Shown here: positions 38,636 to 47,365 of the stretch, piece by piece
Position numbering within the stretch: position 1 is the stretch's first letter
Layout: each line of letters starts with the position of its first letter
Source: Propionicimonas sp.
GTDB taxonomy: Bacteria > Actinomycetota > Actinomycetes > Propionibacteriales > Propionibacteriaceae
DNA: 53,516 nucleotides
Assembly (NCBI RefSeq): GCF_029975155.1
Contig: NZ_JARKPQ010000246.1
Location: forward strand, 1-53,516
Direction: 5' to 3'
Translations under genes and position numbers: made by a program
Notes under the pieces: model-generated
Database searches by the model: none
The model's input: the letters and a program-made list of their open reading frames with translations, nothing else
Told to the model about the DNA's origin: nothing

Positions 38636-40582
38636 TCAGTGCTGCGCGTCTCCCAGCCTCCGCAGGGCTGCGATCGCGGTCTCGCGATCGGTCGTCATCC
38701 AGAACTCGGGCATCGACGCCTTCAGGAAGCTGCCGTAGCGGGCGGTGACCAGGCGCGGGTCGAGGACGGCCACCACACCGCGGTCGGTGAGGGTGCGGAT
38801 CAACCGACCGGCGCCCTGGGCCAGCAGCAGTCCGGCGTGGGTGGCCGCCACCGCCATGAACCCGTTGCCGCCGGCATCGGCGACGGCCTGCTGCCGCGCC
38901 TGCATCAGCGGGTCGTCCGGTCTCGGGAACGGGATCTTGTCGATCAGCACGAGCCGGCAGGTGTCGCCGGGCACGTCGATCCCCTGCCACAGGGACAGGG
39001 TGCCGAACAGCGACGCCTCCTCGTCCTCGACGAACTCCGTGGTCAGCCGGGCGAGGTGGGCGTCCCCCTGGCACAGCACGAGCCGTTCGGGCACGTGCTC
39101 GCGGCAGTAACGCGCGGCCGCCTCGGCCGCGCGCTGGGACGCGAACAGGCCCAACGTGCGGCCGTCCGCTGCCCAGAGCAGTTCGGCGACCTCGGCGAGG
39201 GTCTCCGGGCCGATCCCGTCCCGGGACGGCGGCGGCAGGTGCCGGGCGACGTAGAGGATGCCCTGGCGGCGGTAGTCGAACGGTGAGCCGACGTCCACCC
39301 CGCGCCAGTCGGTGTCGCCCTCGCCGCCGAGGCCCATGGACGCGGCGACCGAGCGGAAGTCGCCGCCGATCTTCAGCGTCGCGGACGTGAGCACGACCGG
39401 GTGGTTCTCGAAGACCTGGTTGCGCAGCAGGCCCGCGACGGTCAGCGGCGCGCAGACCAGTTGCCGGCCGAACCGCTCGGACTCCGACACCCAGACCACG
39501 TCGCGCTCGTCCAGCTTCGCCATCCGTTCGGCGATGTCGAAGACCTCCTGGGCGGCGGCCTGCGCCTGGCGCCGGTCGGTCTCGTCGTCCTTGCCGCCGG
39601 CGAGGCCGGTCACCGCGGCCCTCGCGGCCAGACGGACGCTGCGCAGGGCGGCCACCACCTCGGCCTCCGGATCGGTGACCCGGCCCACGTCCCCGGCCTC
39701 CAGCCCCAGCTGCAGGCTGTCACCGGCATCGAGGAAGGCGACCCCGACGTCGTCACTGAGCCAGTTCAGACAGCGGCGGGCGACCCGCTCGATGTGCGTG
39801 GGGCTCAGCTCCACGGACGCGGCACCGGTCACCCGACTGACCAGTTCGTGCGCCTCGTCGATCACCAGGGCGTCGAACTCCGGCAGTGCCGTGCCACCGT
39901 GCAGGGCGTCCACCGCCAGCAGGGCATGGTTGGTGACCACTAGCTGGCTCGCCCTGGCCCGCTCGCGCGACTTCTCGACCAGGCACTCCAGGCCGTAGGG
40001 ACAGCGCTGCACGCCGAGGCACTCGCGGACGGGGACGGAGACCTGGGCCCAGGCGGCGGCGGTGTGCGCGGGGGCGTCGTCGCGGTCGGCCAGCTTGCCC
40101 GCCTCCGCCTCGTCCTCCGCCCAGTGGCGCAGGGCCACCACCTCCGCTCCCACGCCGGTGGCTTCGCCCGGCTCGGGCAGCAGCGCGTCCTGCTCGGACC
40201 CCTGTCTCTCACGGACCCGCAGCAGGCATGCGTAGTTCGTCCGGCCTTTCAGGATGGCGTGGCTCACCCTCTGACCGGTGACCTGTTCGCAGGCCGCCAC
40301 GGCCGCCGGAATGTCCTTTCCTCCCAGCTGGGCCTGCAACGCGAGGGTGGCGGTGGCGATCACGATTCGGCTGTCCGGGTTCTCGACCAGGCTCGCCAGC
40401 GCCGGCGCGAGGTAGCCCAGCGACTTGCCCGTGCCCGTCCCGGCCTGGACCAGGAGGTGCTCGCCGGTCGCGAAGGTGCGTGTCACCTCGCTCGCCATCT
40501 CCACCTGGCCCGGACGTGCCTGGCCGCCGATGCCCTCGACGGCTGCGGCGAGGATGACGGACGCGAGGTCGACCTCAGGCAT
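38636..40582 (-). CDS. dinG: DinG/XPD-family ATP-dependent helicase
   Basis: A 648-residue 5'-3' superfamily 2 DNA helicase of the DinG type. Walker A is LVQAGTGTGKSLGYLAPAL. The four Cys of a 4Fe-4S cluster are visible: NYACLLRV, then REC, RCPYG and LECLVEKSRERAR, matching XPD. The DEAH box is DALVIDEAHELVSR. C-terminal motifs LWQGIDVPGDTCRLVLIDKIPF and GRLIRTLTDRGVVAVLDPR are present. In some bacteria DinG-like enzymes resolve R-loops or stalled forks. I chose ATG 40582, which overlaps the hflX stop; a GTG at 40606 adds eight residues. It is last in the miaA-dapF-hflX-dinG operon. Confidence 0.93.
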   Translation of the reverse strand: MPEVDLASVILAAAVEGIGGQARPGQVEMASEVTRTFATGEHLLVQAGTGTGKSLGYLAPALASLVENPDSRIVIATATLALQAQLGGKDIPAAVAACEQVTGQRVSHAILKGRTNYACLLRVRERQGSEQDALLPEPGEATGVGAEVVALRHWAEDEAEAGKLADRDDAPAHTAAAWAQVSVPVRECLGVQRCPYGLECLVEKSRERARASQLVVTNHALLAVDALHGGTALPEFDALVIDEAHELVSRVTGAASVELSPTHIERVARRCLNWLSDDVGVAFLDAGDSLQLGLEAGDVGRVTDPEAEVVAALRSVRLAARAAVTGLAGGKDDETDRRQAQAAAQEVFDIAERMAKLDERDVVWVSESERFGRQLVCAPLTVAGLLRNQVFENHPVVLTSATLKIGGDFRSVAASMGLGGEGDTDWRGVDVGSPFDYRRQGILYVARHLPPPSRDGIGPETLAEVAELLWAADGRTLGLFASQRAAEAAARYCREHVPERLVLCQGDAHLARLTTEFVEDEEASLFGTLSLWQGIDVPGDTCRLVLIDKIPFPRPDDPLMQARQQAVADAGGNGFMAVAATHAGLLLAQGAGRLIRTLTDRGVVAVLDPRLVTARYGSFLKASMPEFWMTTDRETAIAALRRLGDAQH

Positions 40583-41987
40583 CGGTGGCGTAGCGGGCGA
40601 GGTCACCGGCGAGGTCGGCGTTCACCCGTGCCACGACGAGGGTGCCGTGCTCGGTGTGGTCGGAGCTGACGAACTCGCCGTCGCGGTGGATCCGGTTGAT
40701 CAGGTCGCCACGGTCGTAGGGGACGAGCGCACGGATCTCCACCTCGGGGCGGGGCAGGCGCTGTTCGACCCGGCGCCGCAGGTCCTCGATGCCGCTGCCG
40801 GTGCGCGCGGACACGAACACGGCGTCCGGGTAGCGCCCCCGCAGGGCGAGCAGGGCGCTCGGCTCGGCCGCGTCGATCTTGTTCACGACGAGCTGTTCGG
40901 GGACGCCGGCGGCGCCGATGTCGGCCAGCACGGTACGGACGGCGGTGATCTGGCCGAACGGATCGGCGTCCGAGCCGTCCACGACGTGCAGCAGCAGGTC
41001 GGCCGACGTCGACTCCTCCAGGGTCGACCGGAACGCCTCGACCAGGTCGTGCGGCAGGTGCCGGATGAAACCGACCGTGTCGGTCAGGGTGTACACGCGG
41101 CCGTCCTCGCTCTGCGACCGGCGCGTGGTGGGGTCGAGCGTCGCGAACAGCGCGTCCTCGACGAGCACGCCGGCGCCGGTGAGCCGGTTCAGCAGCGAGC
41201 TCTTGCCGGCGTTGGTGTAGCCGACGATCGCCACGCTGGGCACCTGGTTGCGGGTCCGCTGCGAGCGTTTGGTCTCGCGGACGGCCTCCAGGTCACGCAG
41301 CCGGCGGCGCAGCACCGAGATCCGGGTCTTGATCCGGCGCCGGTCGGTCTCGATCTTGGTCTCGCCGGGGCCACGTCCGCCGATGCCGGCGCCGGCGGCT
41401 GCCCGTCCGCCCGCCTGCCTGGAGAGGTTGCCACCCCAGCCGCGGAGGCGCTGCCGCAGGTACTGCAGCTGGGCGAGCTCGACCTGGGCCTTGCCCTCCG
41501 CGCTCTTCGCATGCTGGGCGAAGATGTCCAGGATCAGGGCGGTGCGGTCGATGACCTTGACGCCCACCCGGTCCTCGAGGTTGCGTAGCTGGGCGGGCTC
41601 GAGCTCGCCGTCGCAGATCACGGTGTCGGCGCCGGTGGCGATCACCACCTGACGGAGCTCGTCGACCTTGCCCCGGCCGATGAAGGTCGCCGGGTCGGGC
41701 GTGCTGCGCCGTTGCACGAGCCCCTCGAGCACCTGTGAGCCGGCGGTCTCGGCGAGCAGCTTCAGCTCCGCCATGGCGAGGTCGCTGTCCACCTCACTGC
41801 CGGTCGTCCAGACGCTGACCAGCACCACGCGCTCCAGTTGGAGCTCGCGGTACTCGACCTCGGTGATGTCGGCGAGCTGCGTGGACATGCCGGCCACCCG
41901 CCGCAGGCTCAGCCGGTCGGCCAGGTCCTGCTGGTCGCCGTCGACGTCGAGTTCCTCGGGGTCGGGCTCTTCGGAAAGGTATGTCAT
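40575..41987 (-). CDS. hflX: Ribosome-associated GTPase HflX
   Basis: A 470-residue GTPase that binds the 50S subunit and, in E. coli and mycobacteria, splits stalled ribosomes. The N-terminal domain has DTVICDGELEPAQLRNLEDRVGVKVIDRTALILDIFAQHA. The coiled-coil linker GGRGPGETKIETDRRRIKTRI follows. The G1 motif VAIVGYTNAGKSSLLNRLTG, G3 DTVGFIRHLPHDL, G4 NKID and G5-like VSARTGSG are intact. The gene lies seven bases after dapF and overlaps dinG by eight bases, so it is in one operon with tRNA modification and cell-wall genes, as in many actinobacteria. Confidence 0.95.
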   Translation of the reverse strand: MTYLSEEPDPEELDVDGDQQDLADRLSLRRVAGMSTQLADITEVEYRELQLERVVLVSVWTTGSEVDSDLAMAELKLLAETAGSQVLEGLVQRRSTPDPATFIGRGKVDELRQVVIATGADTVICDGELEPAQLRNLEDRVGVKVIDRTALILDIFAQHAKSAEGKAQVELAQLQYLRQRLRGWGGNLSRQAGGRAAAGAGIGGRGPGETKIETDRRRIKTRISVLRRRLRDLEAVRETKRSQRTRNQVPSVAIVGYTNAGKSSLLNRLTGAGVLVEDALFATLDPTTRRSQSEDGRVYTLTDTVGFIRHLPHDLVEAFRSTLEESTSADLLLHVVDGSDADPFGQITAVRTVLADIGAAGVPEQLVVNKIDAAEPSALLALRGRYPDAVFVSARTGSGIEDLRRRVEQRLPRPEVEIRALVPYDRGDLINRIHRDGEFVSSDHTEHGTLVVARVNADLAGDLARYATDA

Positions 41988-41994
41988 GTGTTCC

Positions 41995-42795
41995 TCACAG
42001 GCTACAGGTGCCGCGGGCGACGATCACCGCGGGCCCGGTGAGCACCGTGTCGGGGCCGCGGAGGTCGACCTCGAGCGCGCCGCCGGGCACCTCGACGGTG
42101 CAGCGATCGGCGTCGGCCACGGCCGCTGCAGCGGCGACCACCCCGGTGCCGCACGAGCAGGTCTCCCCCACTCCGCGCTCGTGGACGCGCAGCCGGATGC
42201 GGTCGGGCGCCTCGCGGACGACGAACTCGGCATTGACCCCGTTCGGGAAGGCGTCCGCCGGCGTCCAGGTGGGTGCGCTGACCAGGTCGAGCCCGGCCAG
42301 CTCCTCGACGGAGTCGAGCACGACCACGGCGTGCGGGTTGCCGACGTTCACCGAGGTGGCCGGCCAGCTGCGTCCGCCGTGATGGACGGTGACCTGTCCG
42401 CCGACCTGTGCCGGACCCATCGTGACGGCGATCCGGCCGTCGGGCAGGAAGGTGCCGGTGCGCAGGCCGGCGCGGGTCGCCACGGTGACCTCGCGGCCGG
42501 TGACCAGGCCCTCCTCATCCAGATAGCGCAGGAACACCCGCAGCCCGTTGCCGCACATCTCCGCGAGCGATCCGTCGGCGTTGCGGTAGTCCATGAACCA
42601 GCGGTCGCCCTCGGCCTCCCAGCCGGGCACCCGCGCGCAGCGGACGGCCCGCAGGACGCCGTCCGCGCCGACGCCGCCGCGCCGGTCGCACAGGATGGCC
42701 ACCTGCTCCGTCGTGAGGTCGTAGAGGTTGTCGGGATCGGTCAGCAGCACGAAGTCGTTGCGGGTGCCGTGACCCTTGGCGAACTCGATGTGCAT
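41995..42795 (-). CDS. dapF: Diaminopimelate epimerase DapF
   Basis: A 266-residue cytoplasmic epimerase that converts LL- to meso-diaminopimelate for lysine and peptidoglycan. Two catalytic Cys are present: Cys81 in AEMCGNGLRVF and Cys215 in ETCSCGTGVV. FAKGHGTRNDFVLL is the N-terminal signature, and GNPHAVVV and NGVNAEFV bind substrate. It lies ten bases downstream of miaA in the same operon. Its length and residues look intact. Confidence 0.97.
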   Translation of the reverse strand: MHIEFAKGHGTRNDFVLLTDPDNLYDLTTEQVAILCDRRGGVGADGVLRAVRCARVPGWEAEGDRWFMDYRNADGSLAEMCGNGLRVFLRYLDEEGLVTGREVTVATRAGLRTGTFLPDGRIAVTMGPAQVGGQVTVHHGGRSWPATSVNVGNPHAVVVLDSVEELAGLDLVSAPTWTPADAFPNGVNAEFVVREAPDRIRLRVHERGVGETCSCGTGVVAAAAAVADADRCTVEVPGGALEVDLRGPDTVLTGPAVIVARGTCSL

Positions 42796-42805
42796 GCGGC
42801 TCCTC

Positions 42806-43744
42806 CTAGGCTTCCTGCACGATACCCCGCACCGCTGACACCACCGCGTCCGCCGCCCCGGCCCCCGCGGGCAGCCAGGTGATCCGGGGGTCGCGGCGGA
42901 ACCAGCCGAGCTGTTTGCGGGCGAATCGGCGGGTGCCGCTGATCGTGGCCTGCTTGGCCTCGTCCTCGCTTGTGTCGCCGTCGAGGAAGGCCAGCACCTG
43001 TCGGTAGCCCAGCGCGCGGGAGGCCGTCCGGCCCTCGCGCAGGCCGTGCTCGGCCAACCCGCGGACCTCGTCCACCAGGCCGTCGGCCCACATCTTGTGC
43101 ACTCGCTGTTCGATCCGCTCGTCCAGCAGTTCGCGGGGCACCTCCAGGCCGAACTGGAGCACGCCGTCCAGCGCGTAGTCCCAGGCAGGCAGGGTCGAGG
43201 TGTAGCTGCCGGTCAGCTCGACCACCTCCAGGGCACGGACGATCCGGCGGCCGTTGCCGGGCAGGATGCCAGCGGCAGCCTCCGGGGCGACGGAGGCAAG
43301 CCGTCGGTGCAGTTCCGCCGGCCCGACCGCGGCCAGCTCGGCCTCCAGCCGTGCCCGCACGGCCGGGTCGGTGCCCGGAAAGGCCAAGTCGTCGAGGATC
43401 GCATGGACGTAGAGCGCGGAGCCGCCGGCCAGCAGCGGCACGACCCCCCGGTCGCGGCAGTCGGCGATCGCGGCCCTGGCCAGGGCCTGGAACTCGGCGA
43501 CGCTGGCGGTCTGGGTCACGTCCATGATGTCGATCAGGTGGTGCGGCACCCCCCCGCGCTCGGCGAGCGTGGGCTTGGCGGTCCCGATGTCCATGCCCCG
43601 GTAGACCAGCATGGAGTCGGCGTTCACCACCTCGGCGACGATCCCGGAGCCCGCGAGGGCATGGGCGACGGCGACGGCGACGGCCGTCTTGCCGCTGGCC
43701 GTCGGCCCGTTCAGGGCCACCACGGGAAGAGTCACACGGGACAT
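42806..43744 (-). CDS. miaA: tRNA dimethylallyltransferase MiaA
   Basis: A 312-residue enzyme that adds a dimethylallyl group to A37 of tRNAs reading U-starting codons; the product is then thiomethylated by MiaB, also in this window. Walker A GPTASGKT is at 13-20, MDIGTAKP and GVPHHLIDIMD are substrate loops, PLLAGGSALYVHAILDDL follows, and the C-terminus is TRRFARKQLGWFRRDPRITWL. It is first of the four-gene operon. Its start is divergent from the small protein gene at 43850. Confidence 0.96.
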   Translation of the reverse strand: MSRVTLPVVALNGPTASGKTAVAVAVAHALAGSGIVAEVVNADSMLVYRGMDIGTAKPTLAERGGVPHHLIDIMDVTQTASVAEFQALARAAIADCRDRGVVPLLAGGSALYVHAILDDLAFPGTDPAVRARLEAELAAVGPAELHRRLASVAPEAAAGILPGNGRRIVRALEVVELTGSYTSTLPAWDYALDGVLQFGLEVPRELLDERIEQRVHKMWADGLVDEVRGLAEHGLREGRTASRALGYRQVLAFLDGDTSEDEAKQATISGTRRFARKQLGWFRRDPRITWLPAGAGAADAVVSAVRGIVQEA

Positions 43745-43769
43745 TGTCTCAAGTCACCCCCGAGAGTGC

Positions 43770-43798
43770 TTGGCAGAGCGCTCCCAGCGGCCCACAAT
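43770..43798 (+). promoter_or_regulatory. Sigma-A-like promoter for the small protein at 43850
   Basis: TTGGCA (43770-43775) and CACAAT (43793-43798) are separated by exactly 17 bases. The element lies 52-80 bases upstream of the ATG at 43850, in the 105-base gap to divergent miaA. Confidence 0.6.
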
Positions 43799-43849
43799 GG
43801 AGTTCGCAGCCGCGGAGAGTCCCGGCGCCGGGAGCAGAAAGGAGGTCGC

Positions 43850-44023
43850 ATGGACATCGTCGAACAGATCAAGGGTGCCGTGGCCGGCCACGAAGCTGAA
43901 ATCGCAGAAGGCATCGAGAAGGTGGGTGACTTCGTCGACGAGAAGACCGGCGGTCAGTACGCGGCCCAGGTGGATCAGGCCCAGGAGTTCCTGAAGGATC
44001 AACTGGGGGGCGCTGCCCAGTAA
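43850..44023 (+). CDS. MT0933-type antitoxin-like small protein
   Basis: A 57-residue acidic helical protein, beginning MDIVEQIKGAVAGHEAEIAEG with FVDEKTGGQYAAQVDQAQEFL. The IEKVGDFVDEKTGGQYAAQVDQAQ part matches the MT0933_antitox family, common in actinobacteria and named for a mycobacterial antitoxin, but mostly found without a toxin partner. AAAGGAGGT is a near-perfect ribosome site seven bases from the ATG, and a strong terminator follows, so it is a separate, well-expressed unit. No toxin overlaps it; the PIN pair at 44227-45553 is on the opposite strand. Confidence 0.85.
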   Translation: MDIVEQIKGAVAGHEAEIAEGIEKVGDFVDEKTGGQYAAQVDQAQEFLKDQLGGAAQ

Positions 44024-44074
44024 CCAGGTCCACTGATCTGGACGCGGGACGAACTTCCCGCACAACGACGAAAC

Positions 44075-44107
44075 CCGAGGGGCCGGCACTGGTGGCCGGC
44101 CCCTCGG
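44075..44107 (+). terminator. Terminator after the MT0933-type gene
   Basis: A 13-base stem CCGAGGGGCCGGC (44075-44087) / GCCGGCCCCTCGG (44095-44107) with a 7-base loop, 51 bases past the stop. Confidence 0.85.
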
Positions 44108-44150
44108 CCTGTCGTCAGGTCCGCACCCGCCCGCCGGCCCGGCTCCCACC

Positions 44151-44198
44151 GGTCCCTGAGGAGGCTTGTGAGGAACGATCGAGCAGTCACAAAGGCCA
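44151..44198 (+). repeat. Family A repeat, diverged copy
   Basis: GGTCCCTGAGGAGGC, then GTGAGGAACGATCGAG and AGTCACAAAGGCC match the family A blocks, with several substitutions (TCACAAAGG for TCACGAAGG). It lies between the MT0933-type terminator and the 3' end of the PIN gene. Confidence 0.65.
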
Positions 44199-44226
44199 AG
44201 TTTGGAGCCCTATCGCCAGCGCAGTC

Positions 44227-45201
44227 TCACGTGCTCGTGCTGCTCGTCGTCGGCGTCCGATCCGCCCGACTTCTCGTCTTCCCCGTCGTACCGGTGACCC
44301 CACTCGTCCAATACGGCGAAGGACCGGACCAACTCAACTGACTCCGCGTAGCCACACCACACGTATCACTGTTCGGAGTCCAAGCCTCCTTGAACTGCCG
44401 CCGGTAATCGTGACTGAAGCACTGGTTGTCGATCTGCCCGGTACCCTCAGTCGCCCTGACCTGAACGATGTTCCCCGCGGAGAGTCGTGGAGCTCTATAG
44501 CGACTGAGGTATGCGGGCAGGCCACGCATCACGACACCAAGAACTCTTGAAGAGTGACGGGCCACACGACGGTGTACTGATCGCCTTCCGTCGACCTGTA
44601 GGCGGCCCGCACATCGGACCACCGTTGATCCGCCACGAGAGGGCTGCCGGTGACCGGTTGTCTGCGGCTCTACGTCAAAAAGGGTCCGGTGCCTCTGGAA
44701 CAGCCGGGGGTGCTGCCGCGCGATCGCCGCATGCAGCTCGGCCGGGCTCCGTGATGGCTCAGTCATTCCGCTGACCATGACCTCCAGTGCGCGCCGGTAG
44801 ACGTCCCGGTCAGCGCGCGCGGCCAGGAACAGGTCTGGGTTGACTGCGCTTACGCCCGCAGAGCGCAGGTCGACCTGTGCGAAGTCGTTGACGTCCTCGG
44901 TCACCAGGAAGGTCGCTCGAGCAGCCTCGGCGTCGGCGAGAATCTGCCTGTCATCAGGCGACGTCTCTGTGAAGCGCTCGGGTGCTACCCCGGTCGGACT
45001 GAGCTTGATCTCCACCAGCGCCCGGAGGCCGGAGACCGACAGTTGCCGGCCGGTCACGTGCCGATCGGCTTCCTCCTCCGCGGTACGACTCCACCGGACG
45101 GTGTAGCCGCTCGCGGCACAGCGCAACATCAGGGTGCGGGTGACCGGTTTGGCCAGGACGTTGGCGTCCAGGAAGACGACCAGCAGGTCGTCACCGGTCA
45201 C
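44227..45201 (-). CDS. PIN-domain toxin with long atypical C-terminal extension
   Basis: A putative ribonuclease toxin (VapC-like), 324 residues. The PIN acidic residues are visible: Asp12 in FLDANVLAKP, Glu42-Glu44 in the SRTAEEEAD helix, Asp84 in SPDDRQILADAEAA, and Glu102, Asp103 and Asp106 in TEDVNDFAQ. IARQHPRLFQRHRTLFDVEP near residue 170 ends the known family. The family is normally about 180-200 residues; the last ~130 here have no match that I recognise and may be read-through, because other frames in the same stretch also look protein-like. The start at GTG 45201 overlaps the HTH gene's stop by 11 bases, as in toxin-antitoxin pairs. The target RNA is unknown. Confidence 0.75.
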   Translation of the reverse strand: MTGDDLLVVFLDANVLAKPVTRTLMLRCAASGYTVRWSRTAEEEADRHVTGRQLSVSGLRALVEIKLSPTGVAPERFTETSPDDRQILADAEAARATFLVTEDVNDFAQVDLRSAGVSAVNPDLFLAARADRDVYRRALEVMVSGMTEPSRSPAELHAAIARQHPRLFQRHRTLFDVEPQTTGHRQPSRGGSTVVRCAGRLQVDGRRSVHRRVARHSSRVLGVVMRGLPAYLSRYRAPRLSAGNIVQVRATEGTGQIDNQCFSHDYRRQFKEAWTPNSDTCGVATRSQLSWSGPSPYWTSGVTGTTGKTRSRADRTPTTSSTST

Positions 45202-45553
45202 CGAACAGCTCCGCCTCGACATCAGGTGCGGACGCGCGAGCGAGCGCGTCCAGCATCTCCTCACGGTACCGCTGGAACTCGGAGTACGGAATGCGATGCC
45301 GGTTGCCCACCTTCACCGCCCGGATCTCGCCGGCGAGGATTCTTCGCGCGATGGTCGAGCGGTGCACGCCGAGTCGGTGGCCCATCTGCTCGGGTGTGAG
45401 CATTCGTTCCTCAGCGGTCACGGTGACCGTCTGGCCGGATGCTGCCGCCTCACGCACCCGGTCGACCAGAGTCTTGGCCCAGCCGGGCAGGCCTACGTCC
45501 GCCGTGTTGCCACGGATCTCGTCCGGATCGAAGATGGCCAATGGATGACTCAT
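45191..45553 (-). CDS. Excisionase/MerR-like HTH protein, probable antitoxin
   Basis: A 120-residue DNA-binding protein upstream of, and overlapping, the PIN gene. The helix-turn-helix RMLTPEQMGHRLGVHRSTIARRILAGEIRAVKVGNRHRIPYSEFQRYREE lies at about residues 50-100. The N-terminal 45 residues (DPDEIRGNTADVGLPGW) and the acidic C-terminal tail (APDVEAELFGDR) are likely toxin-binding. Such HTH-plus-PIN modules occur in actinobacteria. It probably represses its own operon through the inverted repeat upstream (45576-45602). Confidence 0.85.
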   Translation of the reverse strand: MSHPLAIFDPDEIRGNTADVGLPGWAKTLVDRVREAAASGQTVTVTAEERMLTPEQMGHRLGVHRSTIARRILAGEIRAVKVGNRHRIPYSEFQRYREEMLDALARASAPDVEAELFGDR

Positions 45554-45575
45554 GGCACCATGATAGGCCGGGCCT

Positions 45576-45602
45576 GCGCAGATAAACCATTCCTATCTGT
45601 GC
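45576..45602. promoter_or_regulatory. Inverted-repeat operator upstream of the HTH/PIN pair
   Basis: GCGCAGATA (45576-45584) and TATCTGTGC (45594-45602) are 9-base arms with one mismatch across a 9-base spacer. It lies 23-49 bases upstream of the HTH gene's ATG, where an autoregulatory antitoxin would bind. Confidence 0.65.
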
Positions 45603-45867
45603 ACGACCGACAGAAGCACGGTAGCTGCGTCTCAACTCGACTCGATGCGTCGGGATCAGGCTCGAGAACGAGGTGTCGAGATGCGCCGTCGTACAAGTGA
45701 ACTGAGGGCACCGAGCAGACGGCTCTTGACGACATCGAGACCTCCTGAAGCGTGTCGGGCCGGACGCCCAGGTGGTGACAGCCCTTCGTGACACTTCCTC
45801 GTTCCTCGGAAGCTCCTCAGGGACCGATTCCCGTAGGGGGGCGACCACGCCGATGAGGCGCCCGGGG
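45603..45867. other. Gap without a recognised gene; repeat-containing
   Basis: Between the operator of the HTH gene and the miaB stop there is no supported reading frame. It includes a complete family A repeat at 45781-45824 (minus orientation) and a palindromic GAGACCTCCTGAAGC stretch. A minus-strand frame through it (45450-45974) is an unlikely gene. Nothing else is visible. Confidence 0.6.
45781..45824 (-). repeat. Family A repeat
   Basis: Read on the minus strand: TCCCTGAGGAGCTTCCGAGG, then AACGAGGAAGTGTCACGAAGG. It lies just beyond the miaB stop. Confidence 0.8.
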
Positions 45868-47331
45868 CTACGCGCGGACGAGCTTGGGGATGCCGAGAGT
45901 GGTGATCGCAGTCCTTCGTGACGCTTCCTCGTTCTCCTCAGGGATCGATTGACGGGAGGCCCAGGCGTCTCCACCGCGGGTGCGGCGCAGGCTCAGGAGG
46001 CCGTCGTCGGCGTTCAGGTGGTGGGGCGCGGCGTAGGTGATCGCCACCTCGGCCAGATCGCCGGGACGCGGCCGCAGCTCCGGCTCCTCGGGCACGCGGA
46101 CGTGCACCAGCCGGTTGTCCCGCGCCCGTCCGGACATGCGGTGGGTGGCGGCGTCCTTACGTCCCTCCCCGTCGGCGAACAGCACCTCGACGCGCTCGCC
46201 GACCAGCTTGAGGTTCTCCTGCCACGCCACGTCGCCGACGAGGTCGACCAGACGCTCGTAGCGCTCCTGCACGACGTCGCGGGGGACCTGGTTCGGCATC
46301 GTGGCCGCCGGGGTGCCCGGCCGGATCGAGTACTGGAAGGTGAAGGCCGCCGAGAACCGCGACGCCCGCACGACGTCCATGGTGGCCTCGAAGTCGGCGT
46401 CGGTCTCGCCGGGGAAGCCGACGATGATGTCCGTGGTGATCGCCGCGTGCGGGATCGCCGTCCGCACCCGGTCGAGGATGCCCAGGAACTTCTCGCTGCG
46501 GTACGAGCGCCGCATGGCCTTCAGCACGGCGTCCGAGCCGGACTGCAGCGGCATGTGCAGGGAGGGCATCACGTTCGGTGTCTCCGCCATCGCCGCGATC
46601 ACGTCGTCGGTGAACGCCGCCGGGTGCGGAGATGTGAACCGCACCCGCTCCAGTCCGTCGATGTCACCACACGCCCGCAACAGCTTCGCGAAGGCGCCCC
46701 GATCGCCGAACTCGACCCCGTAGGTGTTCACGTTCTGGCCGAGCAGCGTGACCTCCTGCACCCCCTCCACGACCAGGGCCTGGATCTCCGCCAGCACGTC
46801 GCCGGGCCGCCGATCGGTCTCCTTCCCCCGCAGCGCGGGCACGATGCAGAACGTGCAGGTGTTGTTGCAGCCCACGCTGATCGACACCCAGGCCGCGTAC
46901 GCCGAGTCGCGCCGCGTGGGCAGGGTGGACGGGAACCGTTCCAGCGATTCCAGGATCTCGACCTGCGCCTCCTGCTGCACGCGGGCCCGCTCCAGCAGCA
47001 CCGGCAACGAGCCGAGGTTGTTCGTGCCGAACACCACGTCCACCCAGGGCGCGCGGTCGACGACCGTGTGACGGTCCTTCTGGGCCATGCAGCCACCGAC
47101 CGCGATCTGCATGCCGGGACGGGACTGCTTCACCGGCGCGAGGTGGCCGAGGTTGCCGTACAGCCGGTTGTCGGCGTTCTCCCGGACCGCGCAGGTGTTG
47201 AACACCACGACGTCGGCCTGGCTGCCCGCTTCGGCGGCCACGTACCCGGCGTCCAGCAGCACGCCGGCGATCCGTTCACTGTCGTGATTGTTCATTTGAC
47301 AGCCGTACGTGACGACCTCGAAGGTGCGCAT
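45868..47331 (-). CDS. miaB: tRNA-2-methylthio-N6-dimethylallyladenosine synthase MiaB
   Basis: A 487-residue radical-SAM methylthiotransferase that thiomethylates position 2 of i6A37 made by MiaA. The N-terminal cluster uses Cys11, Cys47 and Cys81; the radical-SAM motif is Cys155, Cys159, Cys162 in [16 protein letters not shown]-terminal TRAM region starts near [13 protein letters not shown] (about residue 395). The last ~27 residues, from [16 protein letters not shown] (461-475) on, are encoded by a family A repeat plus the natural end [11 protein letters not shown]. The in-frame repeat replaces the usual variable C-terminus without breaking the gene. Confidence 0.96.
   Translation of the reverse strand: MRTFEVVTYGCQMNNHDSERIAGVLLDAGYVAAEAGSQADVVVFNTCAVRENADNRLYGNLGHLAPVKQSRPGMQIAVGGCMAQKDRHTVVDRAPWVDVVFGTNNLGSLPVLLERARVQQEAQVEILESLERFPSTLPTRRDSAYAAWVSISVGCNNTCTFCIVPALRGKETDRRPGDVLAEIQALVVEGVQEVTLLGQNVNTYGVEFGDRGAFAKLLRACGDIDGLERVRFTSPHPAAFTDDVIAAMAETPNVMPSLHMPLQSGSDAVLKAMRRSYRSEKFLGILDRVRTAIPHAAITTDIIVGFPGETDADFEATMDVVRASRFSAAFTFQYSIRPGTPAATMPNQVPRDVVQERYERLVDLVGDVAWQENLKLVGERVEVLFADGEGRKDAATHRMSGRARDNRLVHVRVPEEPELRPRPGDLAEVAITYAAPHHLNADDGLLSLRRTRGGDAWASRQSIPEENEEASRRTAITTLGIPKLVRA
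45911..45946 (-). repeat. Family A repeat inside the miaB C-terminal codons
   Basis: On the minus strand it reads TCGATCCCTGAGGAGAACGA, then GGAAGCGTCACGAAGGACT. It encodes [13 protein letters not shown] of MiaB. A second copy follows 87 bases beyond the stop. Confidence 0.8.
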
Positions 47332-47365
47332 GACGGCGTACTTTACCCGCAGCGGCGGCGACGGC

